From contig NZ_BMJH01000001.1 of NCBI RefSeq assembly GCF_014643175.1, positions 1,054,001 to 1,118,000 of the forward strand: DNA of 64,000 bases, read 5' to 3'. A program made the translations under genes and the position numbers. This document shows, piece after piece, positions 16,847 through 27,190 of the stretch (position 1 is the stretch's first letter; every line of letters begins with the position of its first letter). Under the pieces are notes generated by a model. The model was not told the DNA's origin and ran no database searches. It was given only the letters and a program-made list of their open reading frames with translations. This stretch comes from Hoyosella rhizosphaerae (GTDB lineage Bacteria; Actinomycetota; Actinomycetes; Mycobacteriales; Mycobacteriaceae).

Positions 16847-16894
16847 CCTTCTGCAAAAGCAGCGTGAGCCGGTCGGTGGGTGCACACGCGAGCC

Positions 16895-17590
16895 CTACGG
16901 AAGTGCGGCTACAAGCGCATCTGATGCGACGCGTGGCCCGGTGTAGAACGGAATTTCTTCGCGAACGTGGAGTCGCGCTTCCGTAGCGCGGAGATCACGC
17001 ATGAGGTCAACAATGCGGTGCAGTTCAGGCGCTTCGAACGCGAGAATCCACTCGTAGTCACCGAGCGCAAACGAACTGACAGTATTTGCGCGTACGTCGG
17101 GGTATCCGCGGGCGGCTTTGCCGTGATCCGCGAGCATGGTGCGTCGCTCACCGTCCGGCAAGAGGTACCACTCATACGAGCGCACAAAGGGATACACGCA
17201 GATGTAAGCGCCGGGTTCTTCGCCTGCGATGAATGCTGGGATGTGGCTCTTGTTGAATTCGGCGGGACGGTGCAACGCCGCAACGCTCCACACCGCGTCG
17301 CTCGCACGACCAAGAACGGTGGTGCGCCGGAAATCCTGGTAGGCCGCCTGCAACGCCTCAATGTTGTCGGCGTGCGTCCAGATCATGTAATCGGCATCGG
17401 CCCGCAACCCGGAAACGTCATACAGCCCGCGTACGACGACGCCCTTATCTTCGAGGCTTGCAAGAAACTCATCAAGGTTCTTGGATACCGCGGATCGGTC
17501 TTCGTCTAGCAGCCCAGGATGGACGCGAAACACCGAGAACATAAGGTATTGGATTTTGTCATTGAGTTCTTTGTAGTCAAGGCGTGCCAT
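16895..17590 (-). CDS. hemQ: Coproheme decarboxylase HemQ
   Basis: A 231-residue member of the chlorite dismutase fold that converts coproheme III to haem b in the Gram-positive (coproporphyrin) route, with peroxide as oxidant. Marks are [18 protein letters not shown] (with the catalytic Tyr region), [15 protein letters not shown] (the His is the expected haem ligand), and [19 protein letters not shown]. It starts 5 bases after the cgoX stop on the same strand, so hemE-cgoX-hemQ form one operon in pathway-related order. It converges with msrB across 48 bases that hold no clear terminator. Confidence 0.94.
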   Translation of the reverse strand: MARLDYKELNDKIQYLMFSVFRVHPGLLDEDRSAVSKNLDEFLASLEDKGVVVRGLYDVSGLRADADYMIWTHADNIEALQAAYQDFRRTTVLGRASDAVWSVAALHRPAEFNKSHIPAFIAGEEPGAYICVYPFVRSYEWYLLPDGERRTMLADHGKAARGYPDVRANTVSSFALGDYEWILAFEAPELHRIVDLMRDLRATEARLHVREEIPFYTGPRVASDALVAALP

Positions 17591-17595
17591 GCCGT

Positions 17596-18948
17596 TTATC
17601 CTGCCATGTCTGAAAGCACCTTGGTGACCGCCGCATTAGCTGTGGCAACACACGCTGGCACCCCAACTCCATGCAAGTAACCGCCAGCAACGGCTAGACC
17701 TCGGAGTTCATTTATGGACTGTTCGATTGTCTCGACTCGCGCGGTGTGACCGGGCTCGTATTGGGGTAGCCCAGCATTCCACCGCTGGACGTGAACGGCT
17801 CGCGGTGTTTTGTCGATTCCGGTGACGGCAGCGAGGTCACGTCTGGCTAAATCCACAACGGTGTTGTCAGGCTGAGCAACGACACTTGTCTGGGGGTCGT
17901 CACCAAAGCGCCCAAGTGATACCCGCACAAGGTTGCGGTGAGCTTGGTGTGGCCACTTTCTGCTGGTGAACGTGAATGCCTTCGCGGTGAGCGCTTCCCC
18001 CGTGGCGACTAGCACCCCGGAGTGTGGAGGAATTTCTGCGTCGGCGGGAAGCGAAAAAGTGACAAGTGCTGCGCTTGCGTGCTGGATGGATGCGGCGGCC
18101 TGGGAAGCGTCAGGTGCAACCTCGCCAACGATGTCACCGAGCGCATGCGCCGGCGTGGTGATGATCACTGCATCAAACTCACCGAACGTATCGCAATGCC
18201 AGCCAGTCGTCGTCTTCCTTAGTGCGGTGATCCGCTTCTCCAAGAAAATGTCTGCTGCGGATTTGAGCACGAGCGCATCGATCAGAGTGCGGTAGCCATT
18301 TCGGAACGCTGCAAACACCGGACCTGGAGGTCCCGGCACAATCGCCGCGCGGAGCGCCTCAGTGAGGCTTGTGGCTCCGCCGTCAAGTGCGCGTGCTAGT
18401 TCCGGTATGGCAGCGCGCACCCCGATGTGTCGAGTGTCTCCCCCGTAGACGCCGGAAAGTAGCGGATCAACTGACCTGCGGACCACTTCAACCCCAAAAC
18501 GGTCACCGACGAGATCCGCCAGGCTCACATCAGTGCCTGGCTCCCAGGCGAACGGCCTGGTCGGTTCGTCTTCGACACGTTTCATCGCAGCCGGAGACAA
18601 GAGATTGGTGAATCCATTACTGCGCAGCGGTATGCCCATAAAGGCCCCGGCAGGCATGTCGTGCAGTGAACTCTCTGACCAGATCGCCGGGCGGAGTGTT
18701 CCTGGTTGCACGAGCTCGCCCACGAGACCGAGTTCGTCAGCCAGCTCCACAACTTCGGGGCGTCGCCTAACGAACGCTTCGGCACCGAATTCGACGGGTC
18801 CTTCCGTGTCGATGTGCCCGGTATGCAACTTACCGCCAACTCTGTCGCTTGCTTCAGCAACTACAACGTCGGCGTTGTGTTTGTGAAGTTGGTAGGCGGC
18901 AGCAAGTCCAGTGACGCCGCCGCCTACCACCAGCACACGCGGTGACAT
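17596..18948 (-). CDS. cgoX: Coproporphyrinogen III oxidase (HemY/CgoX), FAD-dependent
   Basis: A 450-residue FAD enzyme. The dinucleotide fold is at the N-terminus ([19 protein letters not shown]) and the C-terminus has the matching FAD block ([19 protein letters not shown]). The middle holds RVGGKLHTG and [17 protein letters not shown]. In organisms with HemQ this enzyme oxidises coproporphyrinogen III to coproporphyrin III with oxygen, instead of acting on protoporphyrinogen. The ATG at 18948 overlaps the hemE stop (TGATG), so the two are coupled. The older name is hemY or hemG. Confidence 0.94.
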   Translation of the reverse strand: MSPRVLVVGGGVTGLAAAYQLHKHNADVVVAEASDRVGGKLHTGHIDTEGPVEFGAEAFVRRRPEVVELADELGLVGELVQPGTLRPAIWSESSLHDMPAGAFMGIPLRSNGFTNLLSPAAMKRVEDEPTRPFAWEPGTDVSLADLVGDRFGVEVVRRSVDPLLSGVYGGDTRHIGVRAAIPELARALDGGATSLTEALRAAIVPGPPGPVFAAFRNGYRTLIDALVLKSAADIFLEKRITALRKTTTGWHCDTFGEFDAVIITTPAHALGDIVGEVAPDASQAAASIQHASAALVTFSLPADAEIPPHSGVLVATGEALTAKAFTFTSRKWPHQAHRNLVRVSLGRFGDDPQTSVVAQPDNTVVDLARRDLAAVTGIDKTPRAVHVQRWNAGLPQYEPGHTARVETIEQSINELRGLAVAGGYLHGVGVPACVATANAAVTKVLSDMAG

Positions 18949-20042
18949 CAGAGTGTGTGGATGAGCTCGACGACCCGGGTGATAACCGTTGGGTCAGTTT
19001 CCGGCAGCACACCGTGACCTAGGTTGAAAATGTGCCCAGTCGCGCCTGCCGCAATTGCTGCGTCACCCTCACGGGCGATCCGGCGAACTTCACGTTCGAT
19101 GGTGGCCCAGTCCGAGAAAAGAATCGCCGGATCCAGGTTTCCTTGGACGACCTTGCCTGGTCCGATTCGTCGGACGGCCTCGTCGAGCGGAATGCGGAAG
19201 TCGACGCCCATAACGTCGGGGCCCGCATCGTTCATGGCACTGAGAAGCTCACCAGTACCGAGCCCGAAGTGGATACGCGGAACTCCAGCAGCCGCTACTT
19301 CGTCAAAGATCCGAGTGGAATGAGGTAGGACATACTTCGTATATTCGGCCAGCGACAGCGCACCCGCCCACGAATCGAAGAGTTGCACCGCATCGACACC
19401 GGCGTTGATTTGAGTTCGCAAGAACGTGATCGCGATGTCTGTGAGTTTTCCTAGCAACGCGTTCCACACGTCGGGTTGACTATGCATGAGCGCTTTGGTG
19501 AACGCATGACTCCGACTTGGGCCACCTTCAACAAGGTAGGAAGCCAAAGTGAATGGGGCGCCCGCAAACCCAATGAGGGGGGTCGTGCCGAGTTCGCTGA
19601 CAAGAAGCTTGATTGCGTCAGCGACAGCACCAACTTCGTCTTCTTCAAGGCGTGGCAGTGCGGCGACGTCTGCCGCCGATCGAACAGGGTTCGCAACAAC
19701 GGGCCCACGTCCAGCCACGATATCGAGATCTACTCCGGCAGCTTTGAGGGGAACGACGATATCTGAGAAGAGGATTGCAGCGTCGACCTTGTGGCGCCGA
19801 ACTGGTTGCATGGTGATTTCACACACCAATTCGGGCCGGAAGCACGATTCGAGCATTCCAATGTCTGCGCGTATGTCGCGGTACTCGGGCAACGATCGCC
19901 CGGCCTGCCGCATAAACCACACAGGGCGGTGCGTCGGGTACTCGCCGCGACCTGGTCCGCCGGTGGCAGCGATGAGAAAAGGGGCGTCTGGGAGTACGCG
20001 CCGCACGGCGTAACCGTGCGCGCGGTTCGATGAGTCGCTCAT
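18948..20042 (-). CDS. hemE: Uroporphyrinogen decarboxylase
   Basis: A 364-residue (beta/alpha)8 enzyme that removes four carboxyl groups from uroporphyrinogen III to give coproporphyrinogen III. Signature 1 is [16 protein letters not shown] near residue 40 and signature 2 is the [17 protein letters not shown] block near 145. FDSWAGALS and [11 protein letters not shown] follow. The ATG at 20042 is preferred over the GTG at 20072 because GGGAGG lies upstream of it at about 11 bases, while the GTG has none. It is the first gene of the hemE-cgoX-hemQ operon. The 165 bases to the divergent DUF3000 gene carry the promoters. Confidence 0.96.
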   Translation of the reverse strand: MSDSSNRAHGYAVRRVLPDAPFLIAATGGPGRGEYPTHRPVWFMRQAGRSLPEYRDIRADIGMLESCFRPELVCEITMQPVRRHKVDAAILFSDIVVPLKAAGVDLDIVAGRGPVVANPVRSAADVAALPRLEEDEVGAVADAIKLLVSELGTTPLIGFAGAPFTLASYLVEGGPSRSHAFTKALMHSQPDVWNALLGKLTDIAITFLRTQINAGVDAVQLFDSWAGALSLAEYTKYVLPHSTRIFDEVAAAGVPRIHFGLGTGELLSAMNDAGPDVMGVDFRIPLDEAVRRIGPGKVVQGNLDPAILFSDWATIEREVRRIAREGDAAIAAGATGHIFNLGHGVLPETDPTVITRVVELIHTL

Positions 20043-20207
20043 GGTGTCTCTATCCTCCCATGCCTCGCTCACTAGTTCTGCATAGCAAATGAGTTATGCG
20101 GGACGAAATTACGTCCGATTTTTCACAACAGCACAGAATTATTTCATACCGGTACATGACGGCGCGCCTCCGCAAGGCTCAATGCCCACACCACTACCGT
20201 CCGAAAT

Positions 20208-20807
20208 GTGACGACGCCAGGGCACCACACCGAACCTGAACCTTTTCGCGCAGCAGTGGAATCCATGTCCGCCGCAACCGTGCGGCCAGAAATCAAACTT
20301 GGACCGATTCGCCCACCTCAGCGACTCGCACCATTTAGCTACGCTCTCGGCGCAGAGATAAAACACCCTGCCAGCGACGCCATTAAAGAATATTCAGACG
20401 GCGACGCCTTTGGGCGGCTCATTCTCCTCTACGACCCACAAGGCGACGAAGCATGGCAAGGTACTTTGCGCTTGGTGTCCTACATTCAGGCCGACGTCGA
20501 TGCCGCACTAGCTGAAGATCCTCTCCTTCCCGAAGTTGCGTGGAGTTGGCTACAAGACGCACTCAATGCACGTGCAGCTGAATACACCGCTCTCGGTGGC
20601 ACCATCACCGCCACCACTTCAGTCCGCTACGGCGACATAGCCGGCCCACCGAAAGCGCACCAGCTTGAGATGCGAGCCTCGTGGACATCGAACTCGCCAA
20701 ATCTCTCCGCTCACGTAGAAGCATTTTGCGAAGTACTTGAGTACGCGGCAGGCCTGCCACCGATCGGCGTGACGTCCATCGGCGGCCGATTCTCCAATCC
20801 AGAGTAG
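20208..20807 (+). CDS. DUF3000 family protein
   Basis: A 199-residue soluble protein of an actinobacterial family without a known role. Recognisable blocks are APFSYALGAEI, GRLILLYDPQGDEAWQGTLRLV and AFCEVLEYAAGLPPIGVTS, near the C-terminus. No signal peptide or membrane segment. In mycobacteria the same gene stands between hemE and the RNase D gene, as here. The GTG at 20208 has no strong ribosome site and could be a leaderless start; an ATG about 15 codons later is the alternative. Confidence 0.82.
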   Translation: MTTPGHHTEPEPFRAAVESMSAATVRPEIKLGPIRPPQRLAPFSYALGAEIKHPASDAIKEYSDGDAFGRLILLYDPQGDEAWQGTLRLVSYIQADVDAALAEDPLLPEVAWSWLQDALNARAAEYTALGGTITATTSVRYGDIAGPPKAHQLEMRASWTSNSPNLSAHVEAFCEVLEYAAGLPPIGVTSIGGRFSNPE

Positions 20808-20869
20808 AACGTGCACCACAACAGTGCTTTATGTCCGACGCTGCGCGGCATCACGTACGCTAGCCGTCT

Positions 20870-22123
20870 ATGAACGACACCCCAGCACCACCCGCCACGT
20901 CGGCGCCAGAGCCGCTATTGGCGCCTAGGGATGGCCTGCCAGCGCTCGTTGACACCCCAGAAAAACTCGCAGACGCCATCGACAGCCTCGCCGCCGGACG
21001 AGGCCCCTTAGCCGTTGATGCTGAGCGAGCATCGTCATACCGTTACTCTGCGCGGGCATACCTGCTGCAATTCCGTCGCGAACAATCCGGAACCGTGCTG
21101 ATCGACCCGATAGCTGTCGGTAGCAGCCTAGCCCCACTCGCGGACGTCATTAATCCCCTCGAATGGGTACTCCACGCTGCCGATCAGGATTTGCCAGGTT
21201 TGGCTGAACTCGGTTTGGAGCCAGCGTCACTCTTCGACACTGAACTAGCTAGCAGGCTCGCCGGGTTTGAACGCGTTGGCCTCGCCGCTGTGACTGAACA
21301 ACTGCTGGGCTTGAGCTTGGCAAAAGGACACGGAAGTGCAGACTGGTCACGCCGCCCGCTGCCCTCAGCATGGTTGAACTACGCGGCGCTCGACGTCGAA
21401 GTCCTGCTAGACCTACGCGACCTGCTTGCCGATGAACTCTCCACACAGGACAAACTCCAGTGGGCGCAAGAAGAGTTCGAGTACGTACGGACGCGGACCC
21501 TGCCGCCGCCGTCCCCCGAGCGATGGCGGCGCACCACAAATATCCATACAGTCTCAGGCCGACGCGGGCTCGCAATAGTGCGCGAACTGTACGCCACCCG
21601 AAATCACATAGCTGAGTCCGTCGACCTCGCCCCGAAACGCCTCCTCCCCGATACTGCACTCGTCGCGGCTGCGGAACACAAGCCGCGCACAGTCGAGCAG
21701 TTGCGTGCGATTCCCGGCTTCGGTGGAGGGCGTCAACGGCGCCACTCCCCAACCTGGCTTGCTGCCATCGAGCGCGCCTTCAGCATCAACGAGGCGGATC
21801 TGCCAGCGAAGCGACCACCATCAGACAACGGTGGACGTCCCGGCGTGCCACGGCCCCGCCCGGGAACCGACGCCGCCCAGCGACTATCCGATATAAGGGC
21901 AGAACTCACCGTCATCAGCGACGAGCTTTCAATTCCTGTCGAAAACCTTGTTCCAGCGGACGCCACCCGCCGAATTGCGCACGAGCCACCACTTCCTGTC
22001 ACTGAATCAACAGTCTCAGAGGCGTTGATTGCCAGCGAGGTGCGCCCATGGCAAGTGTCACTTGTCTCCAAACCAATTGAAAAAGCATTGCTCGCCAATT
22101 CGGGCACACCGGACGAAGATTAG
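20870..22123 (+). CDS. rnd: RNase D-like 3'-5' exonuclease with HRDC domain
   Basis: A 417-residue protein. The DEDD exonuclease domain covers about 25-215, with Asp50 and Glu52 in AVDAERASSYR, the second Asp in VLHAADQDLPGL near 105, and the Tyr/Asp pair in LNYAALDVEVLLDL. An HRDC domain follows (RGLAIVRELYATRNHIAE to IPGFGG, about 225-290). The C-terminal third is a low-similarity tail with a second helical domain. RNase D trims 3' ends of stable RNA. TACGCT (20856-20861) ends 8 bases before the ATG with no ribosome site, so the message may be leaderless. Confidence 0.9.
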   Translation: MNDTPAPPATSAPEPLLAPRDGLPALVDTPEKLADAIDSLAAGRGPLAVDAERASSYRYSARAYLLQFRREQSGTVLIDPIAVGSSLAPLADVINPLEWVLHAADQDLPGLAELGLEPASLFDTELASRLAGFERVGLAAVTEQLLGLSLAKGHGSADWSRRPLPSAWLNYAALDVEVLLDLRDLLADELSTQDKLQWAQEEFEYVRTRTLPPPSPERWRRTTNIHTVSGRRGLAIVRELYATRNHIAESVDLAPKRLLPDTALVAAAEHKPRTVEQLRAIPGFGGGRQRRHSPTWLAAIERAFSINEADLPAKRPPSDNGGRPGVPRPRPGTDAAQRLSDIRAELTVISDELSIPVENLVPADATRRIAHEPPLPVTESTVSEALIASEVRPWQVSLVSKPIEKALLANSGTPDED

Positions 22124-22139
22124 GCAGATCATAGTGAGC

Positions 22140-22433
22140 ATGAAACCACTGACACGTTCGCTAGCAGTTATGTGCGTCACCGTTGCTATGTCTGCGCCTC
22201 TAGCGGCGTGCGCGAACGGAATCCTTGGAAACCGCGGTGGCGACACGACCTGCGGCGACTTCCTCACGCAGGATGAGTCAGCGCAGCGAGACACCATCCG
22301 CACCTATCTGCAGGAAAAGGGCGACGATCCGGTTAATTTGCAGATCGACACCACTCGGATTGTTGTACTGGGATTCTGCCGCACGATTGCTCGCGACGGT
22401 GACCCGATCCGACGTATCGAGGGAAACAACTAG
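22140..22433 (+). CDS. Small lipoprotein, possibly HdeA-like
   Basis: A protein of 97 residues from the ATG at 22140 (a GTG two codons earlier at 22134 is also possible). The signal peptide ends in a good lipobox, PLAAC, so it is probably a lipoprotein. The mature part is about 75 residues with just two Cys ([11 protein letters not shown] and LGFCRTI) about 45 residues apart. A small exported domain with one Cys pair, and the pattern TCGDFL-x-QDE, recall the HdeA acid-stress chaperone family seen in some actinobacteria. That similarity is from memory and is tentative. Its stop overlaps the end of dxs on the other strand by 4 bases. Confidence 0.7.
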   Translation: MKPLTRSLAVMCVTVAMSAPLAACANGILGNRGGDTTCGDFLTQDESAQRDTIRTYLQEKGDDPVNLQIDTTRIVVLGFCRTIARDGDPIRRIEGNN

Positions 22434-24373
22434 TCGCGAGATGCAGTGGCCGATGTTCCCCGTGCGGGGAGCGGCCCGGTTAGTTCTGTGAGAGCCTCAC
22501 CGCCGGCAACCCAGCCTGTGATGTGACGGGCAACGTCCTGCGCGGTGAGTCCTAGCTCGCTGAGGATTTCGCCGCGCGACGCGTGGTCAAGGAAGTGCTG
22601 CGGGATGCCCAAGCATCGCAAGCGAACATCAACCCCCGCCGACTGCAGCGCCATCGCAATTGCTGAGCCCACACCACCGTGCACGCCAGAATCTTCCAAC
22701 GACACAACCAACGAATGCTCAGCCGCCAATTTCACAACACTGTCCGCAACTGGCAATACCCAGCGCGGGTCTATCACCGTGACATGGATTCCTTGTTTGC
22801 GCAGAAGCTGTACGGTGTCCACGGCCACTTCAGCGAAGGAACCCACTGCGACGAGTAATACGTCTGCTCTCTCGGTGGGCCGGTGCAAAATGTCCACACC
22901 ATCGCTCAAGCGCTCAACCGCGCCAATCGGGACACACACGGAGCCCTTCGGGAAACGCAAGGCGGTCGGGCCATCGTGAGTATTCAGAGCCTCGGCAAGT
23001 TCCTCCCGAAGAGTCGCGGCATCGCGCGGCGCTGCCACCCTGATTCCCGGGATAATCCCCAACACTGAAATGTCCCACATGCCGTTGTGGCTGGCCCCGT
23101 CGGAACCGGTCACCCCGGCACGGTCGAGCACCATCGTCACGGGCAGTTTCAGCAGAGCGACGTCCATCAAAAGTTGATCGAACGCTCGGTTCAAGAACGT
23201 GGAGTAAACGGCGACGACTGGATGCAAGCCACCCAATGCCAGACCGGCAGCAGACGTCACAGCATGCTGCTCGGCAATACCAACATCAAACATTCGGTCC
23301 GGGTACCGCTTCCCGAACTCGGCTAAACCAGTCGGTCCAGGCATTGCGGCCGTGATCGCCACAATCTCTTCACGTTCGCGCGCAATGTCGATCAGTTCAG
23401 CGGCAAATACGGATGTCCAATCGACTGTCGGTTTGCTCTTCGACAGCCCTGTGAGCGGATCAATAATGCCAGTGGCATGCATCTGATCCGCCTCATGAGT
23501 CTCCGCCGGCCGATACCCGCGCCCCTTGCTGGTGACTGCGTGGACAATGACGGGCCCACCGAAATCCTTGGCGAGTTTCAACGCCGATTCCATTGCGTGC
23601 AAATCGTGGCCGTCAACTGGGCCCAAGTACTTGATTCCAAGGTCCGAAAACATCGCCTGCGGGGCAACAGCGTCCTTAATTCCAGCCTTCATGCCGTGAA
23701 TCATGGCGTACGCGGTGTCGCCGACAAGAGGGATGCCTTTAATGGCTTTGCGGCCGTTTTCCAGCACCTTCTCGTAGCCCCAGTGCAACCTCAGTGCGGA
23801 AAGGTGCTCGGCCAAGCCGCCAATTGTGGGCGCATAGGACCGACCATTGTCGTTCACCACAATGACGAGCGGACGATGCACCTGGGCCGCGATATTGTTC
23901 AACGCTTCCCAGCACATACCTCCCGTGAGCGCGCCATCACCGACGACAGCAACTACATGGCGCGAATGCTGACCAGACAACTCGAACGCCTTCGACAGGC
24001 CATCTGCGTAGGACAGCGACGCCGACGCATGGGACGACTCCACCCAGTCATGTTCACTCTCGCTCCGGGACGGATATCCCGACAACCCACCGCGCTTCCT
24101 CAGCGTGTCGAATTGGTCCGCACGACCAGTGACGATCTTGTGCACATACGCCTGATGTCCAGTGTCGAAAAGGATCGCGTCATGCGGCGAATCGAAAACA
24201 CGATGCAACGCGAGGGTCAATTCGACGACACCCAAGTTCGGCCCAAGGTGGCCACCAGATGCAGCCACTTTGCGCACAAGGAAACTGCGGATCTCCACCG
24301 CCAACGAGGCCAACTGCTCGGGAGAGAGGTCCCGCAAGTCACTGGGTGTACGAACACGATCGAGAAGCCCCAA
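22430..24373 (-). CDS. dxs: 1-deoxy-D-xylulose-5-phosphate synthase
   Basis: Thiamine diphosphate enzyme of about 647 residues that condenses pyruvate and glyceraldehyde 3-phosphate, the first step of the MEP isoprenoid route. The ThDP motif is [18 protein letters not shown]. Other marks are [19 protein letters not shown] at the start, [11 protein letters not shown], the transketolase block [17 protein letters not shown] with the catalytic Glu, and [20 protein letters not shown] chose the TTG at 24373 because TGGAG sits 7 bases before it and the product then begins [10 protein letters not shown], the standard Dxs N-terminus. In-frame starts at 24406 and 24424 have no such support. Isoprenoids made here also feed the decaprenyl carriers used by AftC. 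Confidence 0.95.
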   Translation of the reverse strand: MGLLDRVRTPSDLRDLSPEQLASLAVEIRSFLVRKVAASGGHLGPNLGVVELTLALHRVFDSPHDAILFDTGHQAYVHKIVTGRADQFDTLRKRGGLSGYPSRSESEHDWVESSHASASLSYADGLSKAFELSGQHSRHVVAVVGDGALTGGMCWEALNNIAAQVHRPLVIVVNDNGRSYAPTIGGLAEHLSALRLHWGYEKVLENGRKAIKGIPLVGDTAYAMIHGMKAGIKDAVAPQAMFSDLGIKYLGPVDGHDLHAMESALKLAKDFGGPVIVHAVTSKGRGYRPAETHEADQMHATGIIDPLTGLSKSKPTVDWTSVFAAELIDIAREREEIVAITAAMPGPTGLAEFGKRYPDRMFDVGIAEQHAVTSAAGLALGGLHPVVAVYSTFLNRAFDQLLMDVALLKLPVTMVLDRAGVTGSDGASHNGMWDISVLGIIPGIRVAAPRDAATLREELAEALNTHDGPTALRFPKGSVCVPIGAVERLSDGVDILHRPTERADVLLVAVGSFAEVAVDTVQLLRKQGIHVTVIDPRWVLPVADSVVKLAAEHSLVVSLEDSGVHGGVGSAIAMALQSAGVDVRLRCLGIPQHFLDHASRGEILSELGLTAQDVARHITGWVAGGEALTELTGPLPARGTSATASRD

Positions 24374-24477
24374 CGAGACACTCCATTCGTTTTTCGGCTC
24401 GGCCATCACGCGCCGCGGATGCAACCAGTCTACGGATTAACGTCAGCGCCACCATCTCGATGGTGAAGATTGGCGCG

Positions 24478-25731
24478 TCACCGCTGAAAAATGCCGACGC
24501 ATTCCACATGGTGTGTGAGAGGAAACGCATCGAACACACGAAGATCAGCAAGACGGTAGCCGTTTTCTGCATACAGTGCGACATCGCGGGCAAATGCTGC
24601 AGGATCGCACCCAATATGAATGACCTGACGCGGCGCCGCCTCAGCGATTGAACTGACAACAGCTCGCCCTGCGCCTGACCGCGGTGGGTCAAGCACTACC
24701 ACCGCAGGGTTAGGTCGTAGCTCCCCGAACGCACGCTCGGTGGGCAACCCGTGAAACGAAATTTGGCCGAACTCCGCAACGGCGGCTGTTCCGTCCGCAA
24801 CGGATTGTGCGGATGCCTCCACAGCGTCGACGTGCCCGTTCGCTCCGACAGCGGCTGCCAGTTCAGCCGCGAACACCCCAGCGCCGCTGTAGAGATCCCA
24901 CGCGGTCTCCCCCGGTGCTAATTCAGCCCACTCTGCAATGACCGACGAATACGTAGTCGGTGCATTCCGATGCGCTTGCCAAAACCCCGTCGCCGAAACG
25001 TCCCAGGTGCGTCCGCGCACAACCTCCTGCGCTCGACCACTTCCCTCGATTGTTTTCTCCGCAGTGCGACGCGCCGATTGCGCACGGTGGGATGCGGCCT
25101 TCTGCCGCGCAGTTCCACGCCGCGCTACCTTGTGCTGAATCTGCTCAGAAATATGGCGTTCACCTGTACTGTCCACCGCGATGTGCAACTCACTGCCCGG
25201 TGTCCAACGCCGCTCCGCGATTCCATCAGTGAGGCCATCAACGGGCTGCGGGCACGATAGGTCCACAATGACATCGTTGCTTCGGTAGCGTCGCATTCCG
25301 GCCCTACCGTCACGGTCAACGGCAAACCTGGCACGCGTGCGCCACTGCGTGGGCCCTCCGTCGAGAAGTTCCACTTCCACGTCGCGATCAAGATGCGCTA
25401 TCCGCCGGAACTGGCCCGAAACCACATCTGCTTTCCACTGGCGTTGCGCTGCCGCTGTCATGTGTGACAGATCGCAGCATCCAGCACCATTCGGCTGACT
25501 GCTCACGCAACACATCGGCGAAATACGCTCCGCTGACGGAGAAACAACTTCAATGACGTTCGCAAAACAGAACGCGCCACCGCGATCCTCGGCGACCCTC
25601 ACGCGCACCTGTTCACCGGAGATCCCGTGGCGCACAAAAACCACGCGCCCCTCGTGTCGCCCCACGCAGAAACCACCATGTGCAGGGTCGCCAAGCGTAA
25701 GGGAAAATTCCTGACCCACCCAATTTGTCAT
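24478..25731 (-). CDS. TRAM-domain, TrmA/RlmD-type RNA (uracil-5-)methyltransferase (Rv2689c-like)
   Basis: A 417-residue SAM enzyme. The N-terminal TRAM domain spans about 1-60 (LTLGDPAHGGFCVGRHEGRV). The catalytic domain has GETAWDLYSGAGVFAAELA (SAM site, about 270-288), VVLDPPRSGAGRAVV (DPPR motif) and IHIGCDPAAFARDV with the nucleophile Cys, then ECVGIF near the end. It methylates uridine in tRNA or rRNA; which base is not readable. Cysteines in the PMCCVSSQPNGAGCCDL stretch could hold an iron-sulphur cluster as in RlmD. The start overlaps the DUF3159 stop by 4 bases (ATGA), so the two are coupled. Confidence 0.9.
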   Translation of the reverse strand: MTNWVGQEFSLTLGDPAHGGFCVGRHEGRVVFVRHGISGEQVRVRVAEDRGGAFCFANVIEVVSPSAERISPMCCVSSQPNGAGCCDLSHMTAAAQRQWKADVVSGQFRRIAHLDRDVEVELLDGGPTQWRTRARFAVDRDGRAGMRRYRSNDVIVDLSCPQPVDGLTDGIAERRWTPGSELHIAVDSTGERHISEQIQHKVARRGTARQKAASHRAQSARRTAEKTIEGSGRAQEVVRGRTWDVSATGFWQAHRNAPTTYSSVIAEWAELAPGETAWDLYSGAGVFAAELAAAVGANGHVDAVEASAQSVADGTAAVAEFGQISFHGLPTERAFGELRPNPAVVVLDPPRSGAGRAVVSSIAEAAPRQVIHIGCDPAAFARDVALYAENGYRLADLRVFDAFPLTHHVECVGIFQR

Positions 25732-26420
25732 GGCTTTTCCTGCGTATCTGAAGCATCAGTTTCGGGCTCCGCCGCAGCGACCGCATCAAGCAGCTTGTCA
25801 GCCTTACGGACGGCGTACACCGTCACGAGGAAGGCCATCGCGGCAAGTGGCCACCCCATTGCCAGGCGAGCAAACGCCAACCAGCCAGTCTGATCAGCAT
25901 CATAAAGGTGAGTCTGAACAAAGTATCGTGCCGCGAACACCAAAACCCACACACCGGTAGCTAGGTCGTACCAATGCAGGGCGGATTTGTTTCGGCGCCA
26001 ACCATTGCCTCGTTCGCTCAGGAAACCCCAAATAATTCCAACCAGGGGCCATCGCACGAGCATTGAGATCAGGAATACAGACCCGTAGGCCAGGCTCGTG
26101 TAGATCCCGAACAGGAAGAAACCACGCGCCTCCCCAGTTCGATGCGCAATATAGGCGGCGATACCTACGCCGATGAAACCTGAAATTGCCGGTTGGACCG
26201 GGTCCTTACGAAACATGCGCCACGCCAACACCGCAGCGGCCGACCCGAGAGCAATCCAAATTGCTGTCGACAAACCAACCAGAGTGTTTGCGATAACAAA
26301 CACAAGAATGGGTACGGTCGACTGAACAAGACCACTTACTCCGCCGAGTTGTTCAATTCTCGACTGCCGCTGCTGCTCGATCACCCTACGAGGGTGCCAC
26401 ACATCGGCCGTCAAACCCAC
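25728..26420 (-). CDS. DUF3159 membrane protein
   Basis: A protein of up to 230 residues with about six membrane segments. Blocks characteristic of DUF3159 are LGGVSGLVQSTVPILVFV, RKDPVQPAISGFIGVG, RWPLVGIIWGFL and FVQTHLYDADQTGWLA, the last near residue 175. Function unknown; mycobacterial Rv2694c is the match from memory. The 26420 GTG is the far start; a GTG at 26384 would give a 12-residue shorter N-terminus closer to what I recall of the family, and neither has a good ribosome site. It precedes the methyltransferase gene with a 4-base overlap. Confidence 0.8.
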   Translation of the reverse strand: MGLTADVWHPRRVIEQQRQSRIEQLGGVSGLVQSTVPILVFVIANTLVGLSTAIWIALGSAAAVLAWRMFRKDPVQPAISGFIGVGIAAYIAHRTGEARGFFLFGIYTSLAYGSVFLISMLVRWPLVGIIWGFLSERGNGWRRNKSALHWYDLATGVWVLVFAARYFVQTHLYDADQTGWLAFARLAMGWPLAAMAFLVTVYAVRKADKLLDAVAAAEPETDASDTQEKP

Positions 26421-26462
26421 CTCACAGCCCGGCGGCGATGGACGTTGGGAGGCCCGTCAGCC

Positions 26463-27170
26463 GTGCGTGTCGCAGCGCTTCTGCCCGGAACGGGATCACG
26501 TGCCGATTTTGTGCGTCGCGCTTTCGAGCCCGCACTCAAACCCGCGGAGGTGTCCCTGTGCGCCATCGAACCTGACCCGCGGGACCTTATTGGTTCCTCA
26601 TTGCACGCACTCGACCAGGCTGCCGAACGTCACGGACCACTGATTGTCGGCGGGATTTCACTCGGTGCGGCCGTTGGCGCATTGTGGGCGTCGCGGAATC
26701 CACATCTCACAACAGGAGTGGTAGCGGCATTGCCCGCATGGACGGGAAACTCGCACGGCGCGCCCGCAGCACTGAGCGCCACAATCACCGCCGAAGAGCT
26801 TTCACGCGTCGGCCTTGATGGCACGATCACCGCAATGAAGGCATCGACCCCAGGGTGGCTTGCCGACGAACTCGAACAATCGTGGCGACAACTGTGGCCC
26901 CATCTACCCGGAGCGCTCCTTGCTGCCGCGTCATTCGACAAACTTACCGCTGAGGTTCTCCGCACCATCGGTACACCCGTCGGCATCGCAGCGGCAATCG
27001 ACGACCCAATCCATCCCATTGCAGTCGCCCACAGTTGGGCGCACAGGCTGCCAAACTCTCTGGTGGAAACATTAACGCTGGCGCAAATCGGAGATAATCC
27101 AGCCGTATTAGGTGACACCGCAATACGCGCGCTGTCCAGGCTCGACCCTCGGTGGGCCAACAACAGTTGA
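26463..27170 (+). CDS. Alpha/beta-hydrolase-fold protein (Rv2695-like)
   Basis: About 235 residues. VRVAALLPGTGSRADFVRRAF at the N-terminus (given as VRVAALLPGTGS plus ADFVRRAF) is an oxyanion-type strand-loop. GPLIVGGISLGAAVGALWA carries a GxSxG-like elbow (GGISLGAA), followed by PVGIAAAIDDPIHPIAVAHSWA with an Asp and a His. This fits a small alpha/beta hydrolase of unknown substrate. The GTG at 26463 has GGGAGG at 10 bases upstream. The frame is open far further (to 26193), and starts at 26394 (GTG) or 26445 (TTG) would add an N-terminus of WTLGGPSA type that may be real. It is divergent from DUF3159 and converges with DUF3710. Confidence 0.72.
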   Translation: MRVAALLPGTGSRADFVRRAFEPALKPAEVSLCAIEPDPRDLIGSSLHALDQAAERHGPLIVGGISLGAAVGALWASRNPHLTTGVVAALPAWTGNSHGAPAALSATITAEELSRVGLDGTITAMKASTPGWLADELEQSWRQLWPHLPGALLAAASFDKLTAEVLRTIGTPVGIAAAIDDPIHPIAVAHSWAHRLPNSLVETLTLAQIGDNPAVLGDTAIRALSRLDPRWANNS

Positions 27171-27190
27171 CGTTGACCCTAGACCGGCAG

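Noticed and set aside
20095-20125. Possible terminator hairpin GGACG/CGTCC followed by TTTTT between hemE and DUF3000
   Set aside because: Only five pairs, and the place is a divergent promoter region where no transcript should end on the plus strand.
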